Assembly: GCF_008033115.1 (NCBI RefSeq)
Contig: NZ_CP041203.1
Coordinates: forward strand, 1,860,001 to 1,924,000
Direction of reading: 5' to 3'
DNA from: Cellulomonas sp. Y8
GTDB taxonomy: Bacteria; Actinomycetota; Actinomycetes; Actinomycetales; Cellulomonadaceae
DNA: 64,000 nt
Shown here: one piece after another, positions 1 to 8,336 of the stretch
Position numbering within the stretch: the first letter of the stretch is position 1
Layout of the letters: each line of letters starts with the position of its first letter
Program-made: the position numbers and the translations under genes
The notes under the pieces: generated by a model
The model's input: only the letters and a program-made list of their open reading frames with translations
The model's database searches: none
Told to the model about the DNA's origin: nothing

Positions 1-1922
1 GGCGGAGCGTCGAGGCGGGGTACGTGGTCGGCTCACCGTCGGTGACGTCGGTCAGCGCGAAGGTGTCGAGCGTGATGTCGGCGTTCGGGAGCAGCGTGGC
101 GCCGTCCTCGCTGGCCCGCAGGGAGAGCACGTGCTCACCGGCGGTCAGCTCGACCTCCAGCTCGGCGGACCCGCGGTACTGCCACCGGGACGTCGCGTTC
201 AGCGCGAGGTCGGCGGCGTACTGCACCGAGCCGGCGTGCGCGTCGTCGACGAACAGCGCGTGGCGCCCCGGGACGCCGGGAGCCGCGCCCGACCACCTCG
301 AACCGGTACGTGCCGTCGCGCGGCACCTCGACCGTCCAGTCCGCGCGCGACGTGGCGCGGTTGAAAGACCCGACGTCCTTGCCGTGCGAAGCCAGGAACT
401 TCCAGCCGCCGCCCTGCTTCGGGTCCTGCGTGTAGACCTGCGCGTCGGTGAGCGCCGTGTCCTCCGCCTCGACCGAGGCGTGGAAGACCGCGTCCACCGC
501 GACCTCGCGATCCTGCGCCGGGGTGATGACGACCTGGTAGCCGGCGTACCGGTCGTAGGTCGGCACCGTGAGGGCGAGCTCCCCGTCCACCACGGCGACG
601 TCCTGCGCCGCCTGGATGACACGCGGCGTCGCCGCGACGCCCTCGGCGCCGGTTAGCCGCACCTCGCGCACCTCGACGTCGACCGCGCTGCCGAGAACGG
701 CGGGGTCCAGACCGGCGAGGTCGACCCGCACGTCCTTCGACCCGCCGCCGTACAGCACGGTGGCCCGTCGGTTGTCGACGTCGACGGCGCCGATGCCCTG
801 CAGCGTGTCCACGGCGTTCAGCGCCGGCGGCGTCACCGCGACCGTCTGCGACCCCTCGAGGTCGCCGTACCACTTGAACATCCACCAGCCGCCGTTCGCG
901 GCGTTGGCCCGGGCGCTGTTGTCCGACAGGTTGCCCGCGTAGTTCCAGTACGCGACCTGGCCGTCGATCTTGAGGTCCTCCATGATCGAGAACCACTGGA
1001 TCAGCTGACCCGGTGTGCTCATGTCGCGGAGCATCCCCCACTCGGTCACGTTCACGTGCAGCGGCTCCAGGCCCAGGCGCTGCTCGAGCGCCCGGTACGC
1101 GTCGTAGTTGCCGCGGAACGTGGCCAGGTTGTCGATGCCGAGCTCGTGCCAGATGAACACGTCCGGCACCGTCCCCGACGCCATCGTGTGCTGCAGGAAC
1201 GCCTCGGAGCGCTCGGGCTGCCAGCGCGTGTCGCCGGGGCCGCCGATGCGGGCGTCCCCGAGCCCGTGCGCGTCCCAGACCTCCTGGATCACGCCGTGCA
1301 CCGCGTCCCAGTCCTCGAGGAACGTCTGACCCAGCGTCGACCAGTTCGCGTACCAGTTCCCGCCGTCCGGCTCGTTGAACGGGATGAACACGTAGTCGCC
1401 GGGGCGGTCCGACTCGGTGGCGACCGCCTCGGCCACGATCCGCGTCACCTCGAGGAAGTCCCAGGTGCCGTTCGGCGTGTCGGTGAACTCGCCGGTCGCG
1501 AGGTCGTAGGTACGGGTGTCGCCCGGCCGCTGCCCGCCGTGGTACGGCCAGTCCGGGTAGTAGTCCTGCACGTAGATGTACAGGTCCTGGCCGTGCTTGT
1601 CGAAGAACCCGTCCTCGATCTGCAGGGCGTCGCCCGACGGGTGCTGGGTGCCGAACGGCGCCTTCTGCGACACGTTGGTGATGTGCGCGCCGTTGATCAG
1701 CGCCTGCGTGGGCGCGCCGTCGTCACCCAGGCCGTACAGCGCACCGGACGCGCCGCCGCGGAAGTCGCCGGTCGCGCTCGCGAGGTCGACCTGGAGCACG
1801 TCGACGTCCGCCTGCTCGGCCTGCCCTGGGGACGGCTGGGCCGACGCCGGGACGGCGCCGAGCACTCCGGTGCCCAGACCCAGGGTCGCGGCCACGGCCA
1901 GCCAGCGTGGTGTTCTCGTCAT
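1..1922 (-). CDS. Secreted clan GH-A glycoside hydrolase with C-terminal carbohydrate-binding-like domain; 3' end outside window; apparent frameshift
   Basis: The start at 1922 gives a classic signal peptide (basic N-terminus, hydrophobic core, AxA cleavage near residue 28), so the enzyme should be exported. The catalytic part resembles clan GH-A (TIM-barrel, retaining): the likely acid/base is Glu184 in an FNEPDGG motif and the likely nucleophile is Glu294 in VTEWG. I cannot assign the exact GH family; GH39-like enzymes are a possibility. After about residue 545 the open frame becomes arginine-rich and stops at 135, while another frame on the same strand continues with a plausible beta-sandwich (HALFVDDAHAG, then LTAGEHVLSL) to the window edge. 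An indel therefore lies near 262-300, and the gene continues beyond position 1. A LacI-type operator-like site lies about 140 bp upstream (2065-2078). It differs from the palindrome of the main regulon, so control may be separate. Confidence 0.75.
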
Positions 1923-2064
1923 CGAGACGTTCCTTCGCGGTAGGAGGCGAGCTCGTCGAGCGCGAACGGCACGGGCGCGACTGCGAGCTCGTGAGACGTC
2001 CGTTCATGAAAGCGCATATCACGCGCGACTGGCAAGGCCTCGGCATTGATGGCTGGCGTCGCCC

Positions 2065-2078
2065 TGCAAGCGTTATCA
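2065..2078. promoter_or_regulatory. LacI-family operator-like palindrome
   Basis: TGCAAGCGTTATCA fits the general LacI-family pattern TGNNANCGNTNNCA with a central CG. It is not the TGGNATCGNTNCCA word found through the rest of the window, so a different LacI-family protein would be expected to read it. It lies about 143 bp upstream of the secreted glycosidase start. The functional role is inferred. Confidence 0.45.
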
Positions 2079-2087
2079 GCGCGACGC

Positions 2088-2112
2088 GACCGGACCGGAC
2101 CGGACCGGACCG
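2088..2112. repeat. Tandem pentamer GACCG x5
   Basis: Five perfect back-to-back copies of GACCG. It is a short simple repeat upstream of the glycosidase and no function is evident. Confidence 0.8.
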
Positions 2113-2257
2113 GAAGGACGCCGTGGACCGCGCGCAGGTCGATGGGGCGCCACGCCGACCGCGCCGACGACCCCGGTGCCCGCTTCCGCCACCGGGATGC
2201 CGACGGTGACCGCGCTGCCCCGAGGGGCTGCCGACGACGCCGCGCGTCGGGGAAGCA

Positions 2258-2290
2258 CGAGAGCCCCGCCGGACTCCGGCGGGGCTCTCG
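2258..2290. terminator. Hairpin terminator after tRNA-Ser
   Basis: A 15-bp perfect stem, CGAGAGCCCCGCCGG (2258-2272) with its reverse complement at 2276-2290, and a 3-nt loop. It lies just 3' of the leftward tRNA-Ser. There is no clear T-tract, which is common in high-GC actinobacteria. Confidence 0.7.
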
Positions 2291-2295
2291 TCGAG

Positions 2296-2382
2296 CGGTA
2301 GCGGTGGGATTTGAACCCACGGTGGACTTTCACCCACACACGCTTTCGAGGCGTGCTCCTTAGGCCGCTCGGACACGCTACC
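2296..2382 (-). tRNA. tRNA-Ser (anticodon CGA)
   Basis: On the minus strand the acceptor GGTAGCG (from 2382) pairs with CGCTACC at the 3' end (2297-2303), with a G discriminator at 2296. The anticodon stem CACGC/GCGTG encloses loop CTCGAAA, giving anticodon CGA, which reads UCG serine codons. A long variable arm (class II tRNA) and a T-arm with GGTTCAAATCC are present. CCA is not encoded. The hairpin at 2258-2290 follows directly. Confidence 0.93.
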
Positions 2383-2437
2383 TCGGGCCAGAACAGTACC
2401 GGATGCGAGGCGGAACTCCCGCATCGGGAGTCGTACG

Positions 2438-3343
2438 GTGGTGGACGTGACACCCCCGCGCCTGCCGATCCCCCTCCACGACGCCGTCCGGCCGAACCCG
2501 GGGACCGTCGACGACGCGGTCCGACTGCTCCGCGGCAGCCGCCTCACCGTGCTCACCGGGGCGGGCCTGTCGACCGACTCCGGCATCCCCGACTACCGGT
2601 CGCCGGACTCCCCACCGCGGAACCCGATGACGTACCAGCAGTTCGTCGGCGACGAGGGCTTCCGCCGGCACTACTGGGCGCGCAACCACGTCGGCTGGCG
2701 TTACGTGCACCGCACGCACCCGAACGCGGGGCACCGGGCGCTGGCGTCGATGGAGGCGCACGGCGTCGTGCTCGGGGTCATCACGCAGAACGTCGACCTG
2801 CTGCACGAGCAGGCGGGCTCGCGCCGGGTGATCGACCTGCACGGCCGGTACGACCGGGTCATCTGCCTGCGGTGCCACCGGACCGTGACGCGCACCGAGC
2901 TCGCCGAGCGGCTGGAGGCCGCCAACCCCGGCTTCGCCGAGTCGGTCGGCGCGGTCGGCGACGTGGAGATCGCGCCCGACGCGGACGCCGTCATCGAGCA
3001 GACGTCGCACTTCCGGGTCGTCGACTGCTGGCAGCCCGACCCCGACGGCGGCGACGGCCCGTGCGGCGGGATGCTGAAGCCGGACATCGTGTACTTCGGC
3101 GAGACGGTGCCCGGGCCCCGGGTGGCGGACGCGTACGCGCTGGTCGACGAGGCGGACGCGCTGCTGGTCGCGGGGTCGTCGCTGACGGTCCAGTCCGGGC
3201 TGCGGTTCGTGCGGCACGCGGCCGAGGAGGGCAAGCCGGTCGTGATCCTCAACCGCGGCGCCACCCGCGGGGACCCCCTGGCGACGCTCACGCTGGACGC
3301 GGGGGCGTCGGAGACGCTGACGGAGCTGGCCGACCGGCTCTGA
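2438..3343 (+). CDS. Sir2-family NAD-dependent protein deacylase (sirtuin)
   Basis: Sirtuins remove acyl groups from lysine using NAD+. Seen here: the GAGLS nucleotide-binding motif (residues 41-45), TQNVD (116-120), the catalytic histidine in DLHGR (His135), and four zinc-type cysteines in two pairs (C143/C146 and C197/C209). The second pair is spaced wider than usual by an Asp/Gly-rich insert. The length (301 aa) is normal to slightly long. The start is GTG at 2438, but a TACGGT box at 2434-2439 ends 7 nt before an alternative GTG at 2447, which would suit a leaderless transcript, so the first three residues are uncertain. It stands alone between the tRNA and the convergent membrane-protein genes. 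Confidence 0.9.
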   Translation: MVDVTPPRLPIPLHDAVRPNPGTVDDAVRLLRGSRLTVLTGAGLSTDSGIPDYRSPDSPPRNPMTYQQFVGDEGFRRHYWARNHVGWRYVHRTHPNAGHRALASMEAHGVVLGVITQNVDLLHEQAGSRRVIDLHGRYDRVICLRCHRTVTRTELAERLEAANPGFAESVGAVGDVEIAPDADAVIEQTSHFRVVDCWQPDPDGGDGPCGGMLKPDIVYFGETVPGPRVADAYALVDEADALLVAGSSLTVQSGLRFVRHAAEEGKPVVILNRGATRGDPLATLTLDAGASETLTELADRL

Positions 3344-3364
3344 GGGCGGCCGGGCGGCCGGCTC

Positions 3365-3958
3365 TCACCGGCCGGCGCACCACGTGACGCAGGCCGGGCC
3401 CCGGCAGCGCGGGCAGTCCGGCACCCCGCCCAGCGCGTCCAGGCGCCGCACGTCCCGCTCGACCGCGACCACCTCCCAGACCGCGGCCGCGATCAGCAGC
3501 GCCAGCACCGCCAAGGCCATCCGGTCACGCAGGACCGCGTTGACCTGCTCGTCGAAGCCGACCCACTGCTGGAGCCTGGAGACCCAGCCCTGGTGCGTGA
3601 TCCAGAGGGCGTCGTGCATGGCGACCGACACCGCGAACCAGACCACTGCCAGCGCCGGCTGACCAGCCAACGCCCCCCACCGCCACCCGCGGCGTCCCCC
3701 CGAGCGCGGCCATCTCGCCATGCACGCCGGAGCGATCCCCCATAGCGCGAACACCGCGAGGTTCACCAGGTCAAGTTCCATCCCGACGTGCCGGTTGATC
3801 TGCCGGCCGTACGGGTCACGGGGCATGAGGAGACCCAGGCCCATGACCAGGACGAACAGCGGGAGCCCGGTCACGGCCGAGCGCACACGCGCCCGCGCAC
3901 GAGCCCGCAGCCGCTCGGACTCGGCCAGCAGCGCGTTCCACCCCGCCTCACCGCTCAC
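3365..3958 (-). CDS. Four-TM membrane protein, downstream tandem paralogue
   Basis: I do not recognise this family. The 197-aa protein begins with a charged helix rich in Glu-Arg and Ala-Arg pairs, then shows about four hydrophobic segments (near residues 28-43, 64-84, 96-114 and 147-164) and ends in a cysteine-rich tail with CPRC and CVTWC. It is a clear paralogue of the next gene upstream (same N-terminal helix, same VWEVVAVERDVRRLDALGG block near the end). Its GTG start at 3958 overlaps that gene's stop by 11 nt, so the two are probably translationally coupled. It may pair with the secreted protein at 4606-5838, for example as a protective partner; that is speculation. Confidence 0.75.
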   Translation of the reverse strand: MSGEAGWNALLAESERLRARARARVRSAVTGLPLFVLVMGLGLLMPRDPYGRQINRHVGMELDLVNLAVFALWGIAPACMARWPRSGGRRGWRWGALAGQPALAVVWFAVSVAMHDALWITHQGWVSRLQQWVGFDEQVNAVLRDRMALAVLALLIAAAVWEVVAVERDVRRLDALGGVPDCPRCRGPACVTWCAGR

Positions 3959-4586
3959 AGTCGCACCACGTCAGGCAGGTCACGCCCGGGCGGCCCGGGC
4001 AGTCCGGCACTCCGCCGAGCGCGTCCAGGCGCCGCACGTCCCGCTCGACCGCGACCACCTCCCACACCGCGGCCGCGACCAGCAGCACGACGACGGCCGC
4101 CGCCACCAGGGAGCGCAGCCCGGTGTCGGTCTGGGGGTCGAACCCCAGCCAGTGCTGCAGGTTCGAGGTCCAGCTCGGGTGCGCAGCGTCGAACGCGTCG
4201 TACGCCGCCATCGCCACCGCGTACCAGACCGCCGCCAGCACCGACTGACCCGCCAGCGCCCCCCAGAGCCACCTGCGCCGCTCCCCCGAACGCACCCACC
4301 GCGCCATGCAGATCGGAGCGACCCCCCAGACTACGAACACCGCGATCAGCACCACCCCGAGCTCCGATCCGACGGACCGGTTGGCCGGCGAACCGTGCGG
4401 GTCCCGGGGCAGGCACAGACCCAAGGCCAGGACCAGGACGAACAGCGGCAGGCCGGTCACGGCCGAGCGCACCCGGGCCCGCCCACGCGCGCGCAACCGC
4501 TCCGACTCGGCCAGCAGCCGGTTCCACCCCGCCAGGTCGGGCGCGGGCCGCTCATGCGGCCCGCGCCCGACTCCCTCGTGCGGCAT
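3948..4586 (-). CDS. Four-TM membrane protein, upstream tandem paralogue
   Basis: This 212-aa protein has the same architecture as the gene at 3365-3958: the N-terminal motif NRLLAESERLRARGRAR, four hydrophobic helices, and the conserved VWEVVAVERDVRRLDALGG segment followed by cysteines near the C-terminus. I chose the ATG at 4586; a GTG three bases upstream is an alternative. It lies 19 nt after the stop of the secreted protein gene and probably shares its transcript. Tandem duplication of a small membrane protein behind a secreted protein is the notable point. The function is unknown. Confidence 0.75.
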   Translation of the reverse strand: MPHEGVGRGPHERPAPDLAGWNRLLAESERLRARGRARVRSAVTGLPLFVLVLALGLCLPRDPHGSPANRSVGSELGVVLIAVFVVWGVAPICMARWVRSGERRRWLWGALAGQSVLAAVWYAVAMAAYDAFDAAHPSWTSNLQHWLGFDPQTDTGLRSLVAAAVVVLLVAAAVWEVVAVERDVRRLDALGGVPDCPGRPGVTCLTWCDCER

Positions 4587-4605
4587 CACCGCACGACCGC
4601 CGGTG

Positions 4606-5838
4606 TCAGTCCATGCCGATCGACCGCAGGTACCGCAGCGTCACCCGGCTCGTCGCTGTGAGCAGCAGACCCGCCACGGCGGCCTGGTTGATCACGTCCT
4701 TCATCGCCAGGGTCGCGATCGACACTCCCGCGAGCGCGATCGCCACCACCACACCACCGGGACCGCCGGCTGCGGCGACCGCCGCCGCCAGGAGCACGCC
4801 GACGACCGCGTCGCGAACCTCCTTGCCATGGTCGCCCACGGTCAGCCCGCTCTCGATCCGGTCGACGATGACGTGTGGGCTGTCACCGGCATTCCAGGCG
4901 TCCCTCAGGCGCTGCACGACCTCCCTATCGCGGAACACCTGCAGCAGGTCCCAGCCCGCCTCGGCGACGTGAGCGATTCGCTCCACCGCCCGCTTCGACC
5001 CTTGGAACACCTCGCGGATGCTCGCCGGCGCCTTCGCGATGCTCGCCATCGCGAAGCCCGCGTCGCTCAGGTCCTTGCCGAGTTGTGCGTTCGGACCCAC
5101 CTGGAGGAACCGCTCGAAGACCAGCCGGTCCTCCTCGGTCAGCCACGAGGCGTACCGGTTCGCGTGCGAGTTGTAGTCGACCGGGTAGAGCGCCGGGTCC
5201 TGCGGGAGGTCCACGTAGTGCGAGAGGTACATGTAGAGCGTCTCGGAGCCGATGTCCCGGGCGTTGCGGTCCCGCCGGGAGTTCAGCTCCGCCATGTCGT
5301 AGGCGTGCGCCAGCCACTCCGCCTGCAGGTCGTTCCGCGCAGAGTCAGCCGTCGGCGCCGGGGCCGACGGCACCGGCTCCGCCAGCGGGCCGACCGGCAG
5401 GCCGCTGCCCCACAGCACGCCCTCACCGAGCATCGGCGGACCGACGACCATGCCGCCCGACCCCGGGTCGGGCTCCGGCTCCGGGTCCGGGTCCGGGTCC
5501 GGGTCCGGGTCCGGGTCGGGCTCCGGGTCCGGGTCCGGGTCGGGCTCCGGGTCCGGGTCGGGCTCGGGCTCGCCGCCCAACCCGTCGAGCAGCTCCTCGA
5601 GCTCGGCCAGGAACTCCGGCCCGCGGTCCTCGAGGTCCGCGAAGTCGGCGAACGACAGCCCGAGCGAACCCAGGGCCCGCTCGGCCTCGTTCACCTCGGC
5701 GACCATGTCGGCCAGCGCGACCTCGGGCACCGGCTCGGGTGCGGCGCGGACCGGGGCGGCCTGCGCGGTCCCCACCGTCGTCAGCGCCATCGTCGCCGCG
5801 GTCAGCAGACCCACGGTCGTGCGTGCGGTGCGTCGCAT
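4606..5838 (-). CDS. Secreted protein with Asp/Pro/Glu-Pro repeat linker and hydrophobic C-terminal segment
   Basis: The start at 5838 has GTGAGGA 7-13 nt upstream and gives a signal peptide (MRRTARTTVGLL, cleavage near AQAAP, residues 26-29). Order of regions in the 410-aa product: short acidic helix (about 40-85), a PD/PE dipeptide repeat (about 92-127) encoded by a GGGTCC-like hexamer tandem on the plus strand, an unfamiliar globular part with many aromatic residues (about 155-330), and a long glycine/alanine-rich hydrophobic stretch (about 345-390) that could insert in a membrane. I recognise no known domain. The rigid linker plus membrane-active-looking C-terminus, followed by two duplicated membrane proteins, recalls a toxin with immunity genes, but this is an inference only. 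Confidence 0.75.
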   Translation of the reverse strand: MRRTARTTVGLLTAATMALTTVGTAQAAPVRAAPEPVPEVALADMVAEVNEAERALGSLGLSFADFADLEDRGPEFLAELEELLDGLGGEPEPDPDPEPDPDPDPEPDPDPDPDPDPDPEPEPDPGSGGMVVGPPMLGEGVLWGSGLPVGPLAEPVPSAPAPTADSARNDLQAEWLAHAYDMAELNSRRDRNARDIGSETLYMYLSHYVDLPQDPALYPVDYNSHANRYASWLTEEDRLVFERFLQVGPNAQLGKDLSDAGFAMASIAKAPASIREVFQGSKRAVERIAHVAEAGWDLLQVFRDREVVQRLRDAWNAGDSPHVIVDRIESGLTVGDHGKEVRDAVVGVLLAAAVAAAGGPGGVVVAIALAGVSIATLAMKDVINQAAVAGLLLTATSRVTLRYLRSIGMD

Positions 5839-6171
5839 GAGCGTCCTCACTCGTTCGTTCGTTGACGGCGGCTGACGACCCCCCGGGGCGGGGTGACGCG
5901 GCTCGCAGGCTAGGGGTGGGACGGCGCCCCTCATCCCCACCCCGAACTGCCAGATGCCCGCACGAAGGCACGCTTGGGTGCCCCACGCACCCGACGAGCA
6001 GGCACGCAGCCGCCACCGGGCGACCGCCGCCGACCGGGGCGCCGGGAGCACGGTCCTCCGGAGGCGGGCGACCCCGCTCCGTGCCACGCTCCGGACATAT
6101 CGCCCGTGCAGCAGAGCAGCGGGCATCGCGGGAGCCTTGCGGCGACCCCACCCGACACCTATAGTCGCGGC
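5839..6171. other. Intergenic region, no gene seen
   Basis: A divergent gap between the leftward secreted protein gene and the rightward ABC permeases. A short CGTT tandem lies near 5851-5862 and GC-rich sequence follows. No open frame here has a credible start and composition. Promoters for both directions must lie here, but I cannot place them securely. The LacI-type operator begins at 6172. Confidence 0.4.
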
Positions 6172-6191
6172 ATGTGGCATCGTTGCCACAT
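6172..6191. promoter_or_regulatory. LacI-type operator before the ABC permease operon
   Basis: Eight-base perfect arms ATGTGGCA and TGCCACAT flank a TCGT centre; the core TGGCATCGTTGCCA (6175-6188) is one member of the window-wide TGGNATCGNTNCCA family. It lies 60 bp upstream of the permease start, where a bound repressor could block transcription. The regulator is inferred to be the LacI protein at 12577-13629. Confidence 0.75.
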
Positions 6192-6251
6192 CGTCGGGCG
6201 AGGGAGCTGGGCAGGCCTCCCGCCGGCGTCCACGGTCGACTGGAGGCCTCG

Positions 6252-7229
6252 ATGACGCAGCTGAGAGCCGACGCCGCTCCGGCCGTCGCACCCTCGTCCC
6301 GCGCCGCTCGCAAGCGCCGCACGCCCAAGGTGCCCTACAACAAGCGCGAGGCGCTGACGGGCTACCTGTTCATCTCGCCGTGGATCGTCGGGTTCCTGGT
6401 CTTCACGGCCGGCGCGATGATCTACAGCCTGGTGATCTCGTTCAGCCACTACAACCTGGCGACGAACACCGCCCGCCCCGCGGGCTTCGACAACTACTCC
6501 CAGCTGTTCAGCGACCCCCGGGTCGCGACGTCGCTGGCGAACACCCTGTTCTACGCGGTGCTCGCCGTGCCGTTGGAGATCCTGGTCGCGCTGGGCCTCG
6601 CCTCGCTGCTGAACCAGGCGGGTCGCGGGGCCGGCTTCTTCCGGACCGTCTACTACCTGCCCAAGATGACGCCCGCGGTGGCGACGGCGGCGGTGTTCTT
6701 CCTGCTGCTCAACGGCAACACCGGCGCGATCAACCAGTTCCTGCGGATCTTCGGCATCGAGGGCCCGCAGTGGCTCGTCGACCCGGCGTGGATCAAGCCG
6801 TCGATCGTGCTGATGACCCTGTGGGGCGTCTCCGGGACGATGGTGATCTTCCTGGCGGCGCTCAAGAACGTGCCGCGCGAGCTCTACGAGGTCGCCGAGC
6901 TCGACGGCGCGGGGGTCTGGCAGCGGTTCCGGAACATCACGCTGCCGATGATCTCCAGCGCCATCTTCTTCAACGTGATCGTGCTGTCGATCGCCGCGTT
7001 CCAGGTGTTCGACCAGGCCTACCTGCTGTTCTGGCGCGACCAGTCGAACGCCTCGCCCGAGGCGTCGCTGTTCTACGCGATCTACCTGTTCCAGCAGGCG
7101 TTCCGGCAGTTCAACTTCGGGTTCGCCGCCGCCATGGCGTGGCTGCTGTTCCTCATCATCATGGTCATCACGGCCATCCAGATGAAGTTCGGCAACCGGT
7201 TCGTCTACTACGAGGGGGGCAGGGACTGA
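6252..7229 (+). CDS. Carbohydrate ABC transporter permease, MalF/UgpA type
   Basis: An inner-membrane subunit of a CUT1-type sugar importer. The ATG at 6252 was chosen because GGAGG precedes it by 7 nt; upstream in-frame sequence runs through the operator. The 325-aa product has six predicted TM helices and the EAA-type cytoplasmic loop (YEVAELDGAGVWQRFRNITLP) that docks to the ATPase. The stop overlaps the start of the second permease by one base (TGATG). The likely binding protein gene is 36 kb away at 43459 under the same operator type, and no ATPase gene is present in the window, so a shared MsiK-like ATPase elsewhere is expected. Confidence 0.93.
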   Translation: MTQLRADAAPAVAPSSRAARKRRTPKVPYNKREALTGYLFISPWIVGFLVFTAGAMIYSLVISFSHYNLATNTARPAGFDNYSQLFSDPRVATSLANTLFYAVLAVPLEILVALGLASLLNQAGRGAGFFRTVYYLPKMTPAVATAAVFFLLLNGNTGAINQFLRIFGIEGPQWLVDPAWIKPSIVLMTLWGVSGTMVIFLAALKNVPRELYEVAELDGAGVWQRFRNITLPMISSAIFFNVIVLSIAAFQVFDQAYLLFWRDQSNASPEASLFYAIYLFQQAFRQFNFGFAAAMAWLLFLIIMVITAIQMKFGNRFVYYEGGRD

Positions 7230-8202
7230 TGGCCAGCACCGGCACCACCAGCACGCCCGTCCGCCAGGTCCCCGGCCTGCCGGAGGACGCCACGGGCCAG
7301 GGCGACCGCCCGATCGACCCGAACCGGCCGCCGCTGGACGAGAACCGGCCCGGCGGCCGCACCGGCCGCCGGGTGCGCCGCGGCCTCGTCATCGCGGCGC
7401 TCGTCGTGATGTCGTTCGTGTTCCTGTACCCGTTCGCCTGGCTGCTCGCGGCGAGCCTCAAGGGCCGCGGCCAGGTGTTCGACAACTCCCTGTGGCCGAG
7501 CGAGTTCCACTGGGGCAACTACGTCCGCGTGTTCGACGAGCTGCCGCTCGGGAACTGGATGATCAACAGCGTCGGGATCGCGGTGCTGGCCGCGGTCTCG
7601 GTCGCGGTGTCCTCGTCGCTGGTCGCGTGGGGGTTCGCGCACTTCCGGTTCCCGCTGCGCGGGTTCCTGTTCGGGCTCGTGCTGGCGACGATGATGCTTC
7701 CCGGCGCGGTCACGATGATCCCGATCTACCTCATCTGGAAGGAGCTCGGGTTCCTCGGCACCTGGGTCCCGCTGTTCGGCGCGAACCTGTTCGGGTCGGC
7801 GTTCTACATCTTCCTGCAGCGGCAGTTCTACCTGGGCCTGCCGCGGGAGCTGTTCGAGGCCGCGCGCATCGACGGGGCGAACCAGTGGCGCACGTACTGG
7901 CGGATCGTGTTCCCCCTGTCGCTGCCGTCGTTCATCATCGTCCTGCTGTTCGAGTTCCAGGCGTCCTGGAACAACCTGCAGGCGGCGCTGATCTACCTGA
8001 ACGCCGGCAGCCCGGAGGACTTCACCGCCGCTCGGCATCGCGTACGCGATGACCCCGGTACTCGCCGACGGCGGGTGGCCAGGGCGACTACCAGTACGTG
8101 ATGGTCGCGGCGCTGCTCGTGACGCTGCCGATGCTCGCGCTGTTCGCGTTCGGGCAGCGGTACTTCATCGAGGGCGTGGCGACCCAGGGCCGCAAGGGCT
8201 GA
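7229..8202 (+). CDS. Carbohydrate ABC transporter permease, MalG/UgpE type (two apparent indels near the 3' end)
   Basis: The second permease of the importer, translationally coupled to the first. It has a Pro-rich hydrophilic N-terminus of about 45 residues, then six TM helices with the EAA loop FEAARIDGANQWRTYWRIVFP. Read straight, the frame after PEDFTA turns into nonsense at about 8028. Conserved sequence resumes as LGIAYAM in another frame and, after a second shift near 8053 in a run of C, as YQYVMVAALLVTLP to the natural end FIEGVATQGRKG and a TGA at 8200-8202. The two nearby indels look like sequencing errors rather than a dead gene. A large palindrome follows immediately. Confidence 0.85.
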
Positions 8203-8220
8203 CGACGCGCACCCACCTTC

Positions 8221-8294
8221 CGCCGAGATAGGACCTCCGCGTCGAGATCGGACCGCCCAAGGTCCGATCTCGACGAGAGGGTCCTATCTCGGCG
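8221..8294. repeat. Nested double palindrome between convergent operons (probable bidirectional terminator)
   Basis: The outer 15-bp stem CGCCGAGATAGGACC (8221-8235) pairs with 8280-8294. The inner 14-bp stem GTCGAGATCGGACC (8241-8254) pairs with 8261-8274 around a 6-nt loop. All four arms are variants of one word, CGAGATMGGACC, in the order plus, plus, minus, minus. It lies 18 nt after the permease stop and about 40 nt after the end of the opposing gene, so termination in both directions is likely. It is one of seven elements of this style in the window. Confidence 0.85.
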
Positions 8295-8336
8295 GCGTGG
8301 GCGCCGGAGCAGGCCCCGGGGACGGCGCGGTGCGCG

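Larger units (their letters stand above)
1923..2257. other. Upstream region of the secreted glycosidase, no gene
   Basis: There is no credible coding sequence here. The stretch has somewhat lower GC than its surroundings near 1990-2080, as expected for a promoter of the leftward glycosidase gene, and it holds an operator-like palindrome and a short pentamer tandem repeat, each listed separately. Confidence 0.5.

Noticed and set aside
5461..5580. Short tandem hexamers as a CRISPR array or VNTR of intergenic origin
   Set aside because: They are codons of the PD/PE linker inside the secreted protein gene; there are no spacers and the frame is kept.
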